From an uncultured Eubacteriales bacterium (GTDB taxonomy: Bacteria > Bacillota > Clostridia > Lachnospirales > Lachnospiraceae), in contig CASEML010000074.1 of assembly GCA_949289145.1 (NCBI GenBank), positions 1 through 50,034 of the forward strand: DNA of 50,034 bases, read 5' to 3'. Position 1 is the first letter of the stretch. Each line of letters starts with the position of its first letter. A program made the translations under genes and the position numbers. Positions 33,662-41,494 of the stretch are shown here, in pieces. A model generated the notes under the pieces. The model was given only the letters and a program-made list of their open reading frames with translations, had not been told where the DNA came from and did not search any database.

Positions 33662-34999
33662 ATGTTAGAAACTATGAAAAAGTGTATAAAAGACAAGAAT
33701 GTGCTAATACTGGGATTTGGACGGGAAGGGAAGTCCACCTATCACATGATACAGCAGGTAAAGGGCTATGCAAGCCTTGGCATTGCTGATTTGAATCCTG
33801 TGGCAGAACCGTTGGAAAACAATGTTACAGTGATTACAGGAGAGGACTATCAAAAATTCTTAAACAGGTATGATGTGGTTTTTAAAAGTCCCGGTATTGT
33901 GTTGGAGCAGGATATTGGCGCCTATACCTGTACAATCTTGTCTCAGACAGAAATGTTTTTTCGCAGATTTCGCAGCCAGATTATTGGAATTACAGGAACC
34001 AAGGGAAAGAGCACTACTACCACATTGCTGTATCATGTGCTGAAGGAAGCGGGAAAAAAATGTGTATTGGCAGGAAATATTGGAATTCCGGCATTTGATA
34101 TTGCGGAGCAAGTGGAAGAAGATACGATAATCTGTTTTGAAATGTCCTCCCATCAGCTGGAATATATGACAGTATCTCCAAAAACCGCAGTACTGATGAA
34201 CATTCATGAAGAACATTTAGATCATTATGGAACTATGGAAAAATATGTGGCAGCCAAGGAAAATATTTATCGTAATCAAAAGGCAGGAGATCTGCTAATC
34301 TGTAATGTGGATATATTGCCTAAAGAAGGTACCTGCGCTGCTCATGTAATTTCTATAGGGTATGAAGGAAGTAATAGTGATATTGTGGTAGCAGACAATA
34401 GAGTTTGCTATCAGCAAAAAACTTATGAAATACCTACAGAAGAAATCAGTTTAATCGGCGTACATAATTATTATGACATTGGCGTGGTTTATGGGCTGAT
34501 TCAGGAATTTCACATAGATGATGATATGTTTACCGAGGCATTAAAGAACTATGAGCCCTTACCTCACAGATTACAGTATATCGGTATGGTAAATAATATA
34601 AAATATTATGATGATTCTATTTCCACCATATGTGACACTACTATTCAGGCGTTGACCAGTTTAAAGGATGCAGATACAGTACTTATCGGAGGGATGGACA
34701 GAGGAATTGATTATCAGGAATTGATTTTGTTTTTAAGCCATCATTCCATTCCCAATATTATTCTTATGGAGGCCACAGGACGGAGGATTTTGTCGGAAAT
34801 AAAGTCAGACTATCCGGATTTTAAGGGGTTGGATAGAATTCACTTGGTGGAACATTTAGAAGATGCAGTGGCACTGGCAAAGAAGATAACCGGAGAAGGA
34901 AAGAGCTGTGTTATGTCACCGGCAGCGGCAAGCTATGGAATCTTTCAAAATTTCGAAGAACGAGGAGAAGTTTTTGCGAAATTAGTGCATAGTAAATAA
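33662..34999 (+). CDS. MurD2-like UDP-MurNAc-L-Ala:L-Glu ligase
   Basis: 445 residues from ATG 33662 (GGGAGG upstream), a Mur ligase. The N-terminal Rossmann-like part is VLILGFGREGKSTYHMI, the central ATP site is GITGTKGKSTTTTLLYH, then FEMSSHQLEYM and NIHEEHLDHYG. In the C-terminal domain the substrate loop reads YYDDSISTICDTT, whereas D-Glu-adding MurD enzymes have D-S-K-A-T-N. The Lys that helps bind D-Glu is Ile here. That change and the adjacent murL suggest it adds L-Glu (MurD2 type) in the cytoplasmic stage of peptidoglycan synthesis. A standard murD may exist elsewhere in the genome. Confidence 0.8.
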   Translation: MLETMKKCIKDKNVLILGFGREGKSTYHMIQQVKGYASLGIADLNPVAEPLENNVTVITGEDYQKFLNRYDVVFKSPGIVLEQDIGAYTCTILSQTEMFFRRFRSQIIGITGTKGKSTTTTLLYHVLKEAGKKCVLAGNIGIPAFDIAEQVEEDTIICFEMSSHQLEYMTVSPKTAVLMNIHEEHLDHYGTMEKYVAAKENIYRNQKAGDLLICNVDILPKEGTCAAHVISIGYEGSNSDIVVADNRVCYQQKTYEIPTEEISLIGVHNYYDIGVVYGLIQEFHIDDDMFTEALKNYEPLPHRLQYIGMVNNIKYYDDSISTICDTTIQALTSLKDADTVLIGGMDRGIDYQELILFLSHHSIPNIILMEATGRRILSEIKSDYPDFKGLDRIHLVEHLEDAVALAKKITGEGKSCVMSPAAASYGIFQNFEERGEVFAKLVHSK

Positions 35000-35013
35000 G
35001 AAGGAGAAAATTT

Positions 35014-35427
35014 ATGATGATATTAGCTGCAGCGGCAACTGCATGGTTTATAGCACAGGCAATTAAAATGATATTGTCTTTTATAGAAAACAAGCGAATC
35101 GATTGGTCTTTGGCCACTGCCTCCGGCGGCATGCCCAGCTCTCATACTGCCTTTGTAATTGCGGCTACTACCATGATTGGAAAGTTAGAGGGTATGGAAT
35201 CTTCTATGTTTGCTTTGGCAGTAGTGCTGTCCATTGTGGTAATGTATGATGCCATGAACGTAAGACGGGCGGTGGGCCATATGGGACAAACCTTAAACCA
35301 GATTATCAATAACATCAACAAATCAGGAAAAGTCAATGTAGAAAACGTAAAAGAAATTCTAGGACATTCACCGTTGCAGGTACTTGCCGGATTGGTGCTT
35401 GGACTGGTTGTGGGAATGGCGTTTTAA
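35014..35427 (+). CDS. DUF212 divergent PAP2-family membrane protein
   Basis: 137 residues with three or four membrane helices. The motif GGMPSSHTAFVIAAT (about 38-52) matches the PSSHTA signature of the divergent PAP2/DUF212 group. The later VMYDAMNVRRAVGHMGQ segment is also characteristic. PAP2 enzymes dephosphorylate membrane lipids such as undecaprenyl pyrophosphate. Position 14 bp after the Mur ligase, with AGAAGGAGA upstream, fits a peptidoglycan-linked role, but activity of this divergent group is not established. Confidence 0.88.
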   Translation: MMILAAAATAWFIAQAIKMILSFIENKRIDWSLATASGGMPSSHTAFVIAATTMIGKLEGMESSMFALAVVLSIVVMYDAMNVRRAVGHMGQTLNQIINNINKSGKVNVENVKEILGHSPLQVLAGLVLGLVVGMAF

Positions 35428-35474
35428 CAGTAATTTCAGTTGGTTGTAATTATTAGCTTTACATATTAATTCAT

Positions 35475-35545
35475 CTGTGGATGTTGTCAGTCCACAGCCC
35501 ATGCCAGTCTCAGACTGTTATGGGCGTCCTGCCAAACAACAAACC
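35475..35545 (+). repeat. Two adjacent hairpins with a dispersed GGGCGTCCTGCCAA segment
   Basis: CTGTGGA/TCCACAG (35475-35497) is followed directly by CCCAT-AGTCT/AGACT-ATGGG (35498-35524). The second arm runs into ATGGGCGTCCTGCCAAACAA, nearly the same as a segment at 49785-49804, and its first 11 bases recur at 44406. There is no U-tract, so this is not a standard terminator. It may be a small dispersed repeat lying between the murL operon and the tRNA cluster. Confidence 0.4.
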
Positions 35546-35584
35546 TGAAATGTTAAAAAAAATCACAAAAATATGAAAAAAGTA

Positions 35585-35613
35585 TTGACAAAAAGCAAAT
35601 TGTGTTATAGACT
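35585..35613 (+). promoter_or_regulatory. tRNA operon promoter
   Basis: TTGACA (35585-35590), 17 bp, TAGACT (35608-35613), start near 35620, about 34 nt before the first tRNA. Confidence 0.8.
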
Positions 35614-35653
35614 AGAATAGTCGCTGGTGAGGCGAGAGGAAGATGCAAAGTAT

Positions 35654-35726
<73 letters not shown>

Positions 35727-35750
35727 TTTGTCCAGAATAACTAAATACGT

Positions 35751-35821
35751 GCGGGTGTAGTTCAATGGTAGAACACTAGCCTTCCAAGCTAGATACGTGG
35801 GTTCGATTCCCATCACCCGCT
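35751..35821 (+). tRNA. tRNA-Gly (TCC)
   Basis: Acceptor GCGGGTG/CACCCGC, D arm GTTC/GAAC, anticodon loop CTTCCAA between CTAGC and GCTAG, T loop TTCGATT, discriminator T. CCA is not encoded. Confidence 0.97.
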
Positions 35822-35852
35822 TTGCAATAAGTTTTTGCTAAAATTACAGTTT

Positions 35853-35925
35853 GCGATAGTGGCTCAGTTGGTGGAGTACAACCTTGCCAAGGTTGGGGTC
35901 GCGGGTTCGAGTCCCGTCTATCGCT
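35853..35925 (+). tRNA. tRNA-Gly (GCC)
   Basis: Acceptor GCGATAG/CTATCGC, D arm GCTC/GAGT, anticodon loop TTGCCAA between CAACC and GGTTG, T arm GCGGG-TTCGAGT-CCCGT, discriminator T. CCA is not encoded. Confidence 0.96.
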
Positions 35926-35926
35926 T

Positions 35927-35960
35927 AAGAGGATTTCGATGTTCGAAATCCTCTTTTTAT
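35927..35960 (+). terminator. Intrinsic terminator of the tRNA operon
   Basis: AAGAGGATTTCG (35927-35938) pairs perfectly with CGAAATCCTCTT (35944-35955), and a short T run follows. The hybrid kinase gene begins 36 bp later. Confidence 0.92.
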
Positions 35961-35995
35961 TTACTGTAATCTAAAAAATGGTGAAAGGAAATTTT

Positions 35996-37636
35996 ATGGA
36001 AAAAACAGAAAAAGACTATATAAATATCGTCTATGCATTAGGTGATGAATATATAGAAAATTATTACTGCAGCGCTAAAGATGATACATATGAGGCAGTT
36101 AGAAACAGAAAGCCTCCATTGTTTTGTATACCTCCAAAGGGAACATATTCAGAAAATTTTGCGCAGTATGTGAAACATATGGTTGTGCGGGAAGATCAGG
36201 GTATACTAACAGAAAAATTAAGTTTATCATACATAAAAGGCCATTTAACAGAAACTAATCGAAAAGTTGCGATAGAATACAGGGGAATGTCATTGGGAGA
36301 AAAACGCTGGTATCGGATTCTAGTGATTTTTGTGGATACAGACGAAAAAGGTGAGTTGGAGCATTTTATAGTTGCTTTTCAGGATATTGATAAGGAAAGA
36401 AAGGAATTTTCACAACAGCTGTTGGAACGAAATGAGGCATTGCAGACGGCTTATGATGCAGCTAATTATGCAAATCAGGCAAAATCTGATTTTTTGTCCC
36501 AAATGAGTCATGATATCAGAACGCCTATGAATGCCATTATGGGAATGACTGCAATTGCCGGAACCCATTTGGACGATAAAGAGAGGATACAAGATTGTCT
36601 GGGGAAAATTACGGTATCCAGTAAGCATTTATTATCACTTATTAATGAAGTACTTGATATGAGTAAAATTGAATCGGGAAAAATGGATTTAACAGAAGAA
36701 GCTTTTAATCTGACAGATTTGATTAACAATCTGTTGGATATGGTAAAAGTACCAATTCAGGAAAAGAAACATAAGCTTCGGGTGAATATGCATGATATAA
36801 AGCATGAACAGGTTATAGGTGACAGTCTGCGGATTCAGCAGGCATTTGTAAATATTATGAGCAATGCAGTAAAATATACACCGGCAGAAGGGATAATTTC
36901 GTTAGATATTTCCGAAAAGGAAAGCAGCCGTGTAAATGCAGGCTATTATGAATTTGTTTTTGAAGACAATGGAATCGGAATGAAACCGGAGTTTATAGAA
37001 CATATTTTTGAACCATTTGTACGTGCTGAGGATACTAGAGTAAATAAGATTCAGGGAACAGGTCTTGGTATGTCTATTGCCAGAAGTGTGGTGCGGATGA
37101 TGGATGGAGATATTAAAGTGGAGAGTGTTTTGGGTAAAGGAAGCCGCTTTACGGTAAATATATTTTTAAAGCTTCAGAATCCAGAGGAGGCTTCTGTGAA
37201 GAAAACAAAAGAAAATACCTTAGAGATTTTCCAAAATAATGAATTTTCGGGAAATCGGGTGCTTCTTGTGGAGGATAATGAACTGAATCGGGAGATTGCA
37301 GCGGAAATATTGACTACAGCAGGATTGGCTGTGGAAACTGCAGAAAATGGAAAAGAGGCAGTAGATATGGTGGCTGCATCTGAAAAAGATTACTATCAGA
37401 TGATATTTATGGATATTCAAATGCCGGCAATGAATGGATATGAAGCGGCAATTGCCATTCGCTCTCTGGACAGAGAGGATTTGAATTGCGTTCCCATTAT
37501 TGCCATGACTGCAAATGCCTTTGCGGAGGATGTGGAACATGCAAGAAATTGCGGTATGAATGAGCATATTGCAAAACCATTAGATTTTGGCAGGCTAATG
37601 CAGACAATGCAACGTTGGATGAGTGTAGAAAAATAA
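35996..37636 (+). CDS. Hybrid sensor histidine kinase/response regulator
   Basis: 546 residues from ATG 35996 (AAAGGA upstream), without a membrane helix, so cytoplasmic. Order: an N-terminal PAS-like sensor (about 5-135), a coiled-coil linker, HisKA with phospho-acceptor His about 172 in MSHDIRTPMNAIMGM, HATPase_c (NIMSNAVKYTP, EDNGIGM, GTGLGMSI) and a C-terminal receiver (VLLVEDNELN, phospho-Asp in IFMDIQMPAMNG, MTANAF, KPLD). All catalytic residues are present. No dedicated output gene is adjacent. It lies 37 bp before thiE, with no terminator between them, so it may be transcribed with the cofactor genes. Confidence 0.95.
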   Translation: MEKTEKDYINIVYALGDEYIENYYCSAKDDTYEAVRNRKPPLFCIPPKGTYSENFAQYVKHMVVREDQGILTEKLSLSYIKGHLTETNRKVAIEYRGMSLGEKRWYRILVIFVDTDEKGELEHFIVAFQDIDKERKEFSQQLLERNEALQTAYDAANYANQAKSDFLSQMSHDIRTPMNAIMGMTAIAGTHLDDKERIQDCLGKITVSSKHLLSLINEVLDMSKIESGKMDLTEEAFNLTDLINNLLDMVKVPIQEKKHKLRVNMHDIKHEQVIGDSLRIQQAFVNIMSNAVKYTPAEGIISLDISEKESSRVNAGYYEFVFEDNGIGMKPEFIEHIFEPFVRAEDTRVNKIQGTGLGMSIARSVVRMMDGDIKVESVLGKGSRFTVNIFLKLQNPEEASVKKTKENTLEIFQNNEFSGNRVLLVEDNELNREIAAEILTTAGLAVETAENGKEAVDMVAASEKDYYQMIFMDIQMPAMNGYEAAIAIRSLDREDLNCVPIIAMTANAFAEDVEHARNCGMNEHIAKPLDFGRLMQTMQRWMSVEK

Positions 37637-37673
37637 ATATTAAAATAAAAGGTTGAAAAGCAGGAGAAAACAT

Positions 37674-38321
37674 ATGAAAAAGCGGAAGGCAGATTATTGC
37701 TTGTACTTATGTACTGACAGGCATACCAATGGAAAATTGGATTTTTTGCAGATAATAGAACAGGCATTGCAGGGTGGCTGTTCTGTAGTGCAGCTGCGAG
37801 AAAAAGAATGTGATACCAGAGAATTTTATCAGCGGGCAACAGATATAAAAACAGTAACAGACCGATATCATATTCCGCTGATCATTAATGACAGAATTGA
37901 TGTATGTATGGCAGTAGATGCTGATGGGGTACATTTAGGACAGGAAGATTTGCCAGTCAGGGAAGCAAGAAAAATTTTGGGAGATGAAAAGATTATTGGA
38001 GTTTCTGCCCATAATATAGAAGAAGCACTTAAGGCATGGAAGGAGGGTGCCGATTATTTAGGAGTAGGTGCAATTTTTGGCACAAAGACAAAGAAAAATA
38101 CGGTAGATACTTCTATAGAAACATTAAAGGAAATATGCTCACGAGTGCCAATTCCCGTAGTTGCGATCGGAGGTATTTCTGCAGATAATATAGTACAGCT
38201 GAAGCATACAGGAATCAACGGTGTTGCCGTAGTATCTGCCATTATGACGGCAGAAGAGCCAAAGAGGGCAGCCGCAGAACTATTAATAAAAGTAAGGGAA
38301 GTGCAGAATGAAGGAATTTAA
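37674..38321 (+). CDS. thiE: Thiamine phosphate synthase
   Basis: 215 residues from ATG 37674 (CAGGAG upstream). This TIM-barrel enzyme joins HMP-PP and HET-P to give thiamine phosphate. Conserved features: YLCTDR, CSVVQLREKECDTREF (pyrophosphate/substrate site), IINDRIDVCMAVDADGVHLG, GVGAIFGTKTKKN and VVAIGGISADNI. The stop overlaps the HAD gene by 14 bp. No TPP riboswitch is visible in the preceding intergenic DNA, unlike most Firmicute thi operons. Confidence 0.95.
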   Translation: MKKRKADYCLYLCTDRHTNGKLDFLQIIEQALQGGCSVVQLREKECDTREFYQRATDIKTVTDRYHIPLIINDRIDVCMAVDADGVHLGQEDLPVREARKILGDEKIIGVSAHNIEEALKAWKEGADYLGVGAIFGTKTKKNTVDTSIETLKEICSRVPIPVVAIGGISADNIVQLKHTGINGVAVVSAIMTAEEPKRAAAELLIKVREVQNEGI

Positions 38322-38949
38322 GGGCGCAATTTTTGATTTAGATGGAACCATTTTGGATTCTATGTGGGTCTGGGAACAGGTGGATGTTAACTTTTTAGGG
38401 AACCGGGGGATTTCGGTGCCCAAGGATTATGCCAAAGAAATTTCTGCCATGAATATTATGACAGCGGCGGAATATACCATAGCCAGATTTGGTCTGCCGG
38501 AAACGGCAGAACAGGTGGCAGCAGAATGGTATGGCATGGCTATGAAAGAATACGCAGAAGATGTTCAATTAAAAACGGGTGCCCGTGAGTATATGGCATA
38601 TTTAAAGGCAAAGGATGTGAAGCTTGCTGTGGCAACTTCATCACCTCGGGAGTTATTTCTTCCGTGTTTGGAAAACAATGAAATTTTTGAGTTTTTTGAT
38701 GTAATTGTAACCACCATGGAAGTGGAAAGAGGAAAAGATTTTCCTGACGTGTATGAGGAGGCTGCAAGGAGGATCTCTTTGAAGCCTTCCGAATGTATGG
38801 TGTTCGAGGATATATTAAAAGGAATCAAGGCGGCGAAACGGGGCGGATTTTACGTGGTGGCGTTGGAGGAGGACCATGCGATAGAAGACAGACAGGAAAT
38901 AAAGCAGGTATCCCACAAATACATAAAGGATTTTGAAGAGATGATGTAA
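38308..38949 (+). CDS. HAD-superfamily hydrolase, beta-phosphoglucomutase-like
   Basis: 213 residues. HAD motifs: I FDLDGTILDS (nucleophile Asp about 10), II ATSS, III Lys in ERGKDFPDVYEEAA, IV FEDILKGIKAA. The alpha-helical cap type 1 fits the beta-phosphoglucomutase/phosphatase group. It overlaps thiE and precedes thiD, so it may provide the thiamine phosphate phosphatase step that many bacteria lack as a dedicated enzyme; this is inference from context. Sugar phosphates are alternative substrates. Confidence 0.9.
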   Translation: MKEFKGAIFDLDGTILDSMWVWEQVDVNFLGNRGISVPKDYAKEISAMNIMTAAEYTIARFGLPETAEQVAAEWYGMAMKEYAEDVQLKTGAREYMAYLKAKDVKLAVATSSPRELFLPCLENNEIFEFFDVIVTTMEVERGKDFPDVYEEAARRISLKPSECMVFEDILKGIKAAKRGGFYVVALEEDHAIEDRQEIKQVSHKYIKDFEEMM

Positions 38950-38968
38950 GATAAGGAAGGAATCTGGT

Positions 38969-39748
38969 ATGAAAAGTGTACTTACCATTGCTGGCAGTGA
39001 TAGCAGCGGCGGAGCAGGGATTCAGGCAGACATAAAAACACTTACCATGCATAGAGTATTTGCCACCAGTGTCATTACTGCAGTGACGGCGCAGAATACT
39101 TGTGGTGTGGCCAGAGTGGAATTTCTGTCACCGGAGATGATTGAGAGTCAGCTTATCAGTGTTATGGAGGATATATTTCCGGATGCAGTGAAGATTGGAA
39201 TGGTTGGCGGGAAAGAAAATGTGGAAATCCTTGTGAAAATGTTGAAAAAGTATCAACCAAACAATATTGTTGTGGATACGGTGATGGTTTCCACCAGCGG
39301 AAAGAGGCTGTTAGAAGAAAGCGCGATGGAATTATATATGAAAGAACTGCTTCCTCTGGCTCATGTGATTACACCCAACATACCAGAGGCAGAGGTGTTG
39401 ACTGGCAGAAAGATAGTAAGTGAAGAAAGCAGAAAGTTGGCGCTGCGAGAAATGACAGACAGATATTCCGCAGCGGTACTTATAAAAGGAGGGCATGGAA
39501 CAGAGAATGCAGATGACTGGCTGGCAGTGCAAGGCAATATGATCCGTTACCCGGGCAGGCGGGTTCATAATCCCAATACTCACGGTACGGGTTGTACCCT
39601 TTCCTCTGCTATTGCTGCAAATTTAGCACTGGGCTGTCCATTGGAGGATAGCGTGGCAAAGGCGAAAGAATATGTTACTGGCGCAATTAAGGCAGGGTTG
39701 GTAATGGGACATGGAAATGGTCCCTTAAATCATATGTGGTATGGTTAA
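38969..39748 (+). CDS. thiD: Hydroxymethylpyrimidine (phosphate) kinase
   Basis: 259-residue ribokinase-fold enzyme that phosphorylates HMP and HMP-P for thiamine synthesis. Start MKSVLTIAGSDSSGGAGIQA is the classic ThiD signature; TPNIPEAEVLTG and the anion-hole motif NTHGTGCTLSSAIAANLA (Cys in place of Asp, normal for ThiD) follow. AAGGAAGGA ribosome binding site 20 bp after the HAD gene. Part of the thiE-HAD-thiD unit. Confidence 0.96.
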   Translation: MKSVLTIAGSDSSGGAGIQADIKTLTMHRVFATSVITAVTAQNTCGVARVEFLSPEMIESQLISVMEDIFPDAVKIGMVGGKENVEILVKMLKKYQPNNIVVDTVMVSTSGKRLLEESAMELYMKELLPLAHVITPNIPEAEVLTGRKIVSEESRKLALREMTDRYSAAVLIKGGHGTENADDWLAVQGNMIRYPGRRVHNPNTHGTGCTLSSAIAANLALGCPLEDSVAKAKEYVTGAIKAGLVMGHGNGPLNHMWYG

Positions 39749-39834
39749 AAATGAAAAAAGTGGCTGGTTACAAATGTACACTGCTGTGGTATGTTAAAAG
39801 ATAAAATAGGACGATAGAGAGGATACCGGAAATT

Positions 39835-40659
39835 ATGAAACGACAAAAAAGAATTGCAGTGATTAATGATGTAACCGGTTTTGGCAGGTGTTCAGTTGCA
39901 GTTGCCCTGCCGATAATTTCTGCTATGAAGATACAATGCTGCCCGTTGCCCACTGCCATATTATCTGCCCACACAGCTTTTCCCAATTTTTTTCTAAAGG
40001 ACTTTACCCCGTATATGGATCGTTATATGGAACACTGGAAGTCTCAGAATCTTGAATTTGATGGGATTTCCACAGGATTTTTGAGCTCAAAAGAACAGAT
40101 TTCACAAGTGATACATTTTTTTGAATTGTTTAAAACAGAAGATAATCTAGTATTGGTGGATCCAGTTATGGGAGATTACGGCAGGCTGTATAGTTCCTAT
40201 ACGGATGAAATGTGTGACGAAATGAAAAGGCTGGTTCCATACGCAGATATTTTAACGCCAAACCTTACGGAGGCATGTCGGCTGCTGGACATACCTTACC
40301 AGGAAGCAGATTTATCAGACAGGGGGCTGCTTGCTATTTGTGAACAGTTAAGCCAGATGGGGCCGGAAAAAATTGTAATTACGGGTCTTCAGTGGGAAAA
40401 TAAAATTACAAATTATCTGTATGAAAAAGGGAAAACTTCTGAAAAGATAGTGGTTGATAAGATTGGAAAAGATCGTTCGGGAACAGGAGATGTGTTTACT
40501 TCTGTGGTTTTTGCAGATATAATCAACGGTAGTGATTTTCACGGCGCTGTGCAGAAAGCGGTGGAATTTATTAATAAGGTAATTGAATTTACGGAGGATT
40601 TGGGTACACCGGAACATTTCGGACTGTGTTTTGAAGAATTTTTAACAGAGCTTAAATAG
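39835..40659 (+). CDS. Pyridoxal/pyridoxamine kinase
   Basis: 274 residues, ribokinase fold, PdxY/PdxK-like. It phosphorylates vitamin B6 vamers to PLP precursors with ATP. Marks: INDVTGFGRCSVAVALPIIS, PLPTAILSAHTAFP, VLVDPVMGDYGRLYS, TPNLTEACRLL and DRSGTGDVFTS with the catalytic Asp. GAGAGGA lies upstream of the ATG. It follows thiD by 86 bp and precedes the radical SAM gene by 11 bp, extending the cofactor cluster. Confidence 0.92.
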   Translation: MKRQKRIAVINDVTGFGRCSVAVALPIISAMKIQCCPLPTAILSAHTAFPNFFLKDFTPYMDRYMEHWKSQNLEFDGISTGFLSSKEQISQVIHFFELFKTEDNLVLVDPVMGDYGRLYSSYTDEMCDEMKRLVPYADILTPNLTEACRLLDIPYQEADLSDRGLLAICEQLSQMGPEKIVITGLQWENKITNYLYEKGKTSEKIVVDKIGKDRSGTGDVFTSVVFADIINGSDFHGAVQKAVEFINKVIEFTEDLGTPEHFGLCFEEFLTELK

Positions 40660-40670
40660 GAGGATTTACA

Positions 40671-41336
40671 ATGATTTTATATGCGGTAAAAAACGGAACA
40701 TATTATAACATAGATACATTTAAGCAGGATTTATCCGATATGGAGACTCAGGGCTTTGCGAAAAAAATATATATTAATATCACCAATAGATGTAATTGCG
40801 CATGTACTTTCTGTCTTCGTAATACCAAAGAAATGAATGAGCATAACAACTTGTGGATAAAAAAAGAACCTACAGCGGAGGAGATTATTGCAGCATTTGA
40901 AGCATATGACTGGAGCGGTCTGGATGAGGTCGTTTTCTGTGGTTTTGGTGAACCTACCATGTGCATTGATGTGGTGCTTTCCGTGGCAAAATATCTGAAG
41001 TCTAAGCATAAAGAGGTTCCGGTTCGAATGAATACCAATGGCTCCGGAAATCGGCATAATGGCAGGGATATTACTAGGGAACTAAAAGGATTGATTGACA
41101 CCATATCTATTAGTCTGAATGCTTCTGATGCCAAAAAGTATTATGAAATTACCAAAAGCAGATACGGGGAAGAAGCCTATGAGGATATGCTGGATTTTGC
41201 AGTTAAATGTAAAGAATATGTGCCAAATGTGGTTCTTTCTGTGGTGGACTGTATTGGGGAGGAAGAGATTTCTGCCTGCAAAAAAGTCTGTCAGAAAAGA
41301 GGATTAGATTTAAGAGTTCGTCCATTTGAAAAGTAG
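40671..41336 (+). CDS. TatD-associated radical SAM protein
   Basis: 221 residues, short for the radical SAM superfamily. The 4Fe-4S motif C-x3-C-x2-C is in NRCNCACTFCLRN (about 40-52). The SAM-contact segment VVFCGFGEPTM and the core strand VRMNTNGSG follow. The layout matches the family often encoded next to TatD nucleases (from memory), but no TatD gene is in this window. The reaction is unknown. TAGGAGGA ribosome binding site; last gene of the cofactor run. Confidence 0.85.
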   Translation: MILYAVKNGTYYNIDTFKQDLSDMETQGFAKKIYINITNRCNCACTFCLRNTKEMNEHNNLWIKKEPTAEEIIAAFEAYDWSGLDEVVFCGFGEPTMCIDVVLSVAKYLKSKHKEVPVRMNTNGSGNRHNGRDITRELKGLIDTISISLNASDAKKYYEITKSRYGEEAYEDMLDFAVKCKEYVPNVVLSVVDCIGEEEISACKKVCQKRGLDLRVRPFEK

Positions 41337-41399
41337 CAGAAATTTACAGAAAAATATTATAAAATCTTTATATTCTATTTACAAATTCCATTGTGGGTA

Positions 41400-41462
41400 G
41401 TAAAATAATTTGAAAAGAAACTGCGTTTTTGTAAAAAACGCCATGTTTTTAAATTATTTTAC
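41400..41462. repeat. Nested inverted repeat between two operons
   Basis: Outer arms of 12 bp are perfect (41400-41411 with 41451-41462, GTAAAATAATTT type). An inner perfect hairpin GCGTTTTT-GTA-AAAAACGC sits at 41423-41441. The inner hairpin may terminate the upstream operon in either direction. The outer palindrome lies 33 bp upstream of the antiporter gene and could be an operator. No other feature is seen in the 158-bp gap. Confidence 0.5.
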
Positions 41463-41494
41463 ATAAAAGCCACCTCAGAAAAGGAGTAGAATGT

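Noticed and set aside
37500..37674. TPP riboswitch upstream of thiE
   Set aside because: I looked for the CUGAGA and downstream aptamer motifs between the kinase and thiE and before the kinase and did not see them; only a model search could exclude it fully.
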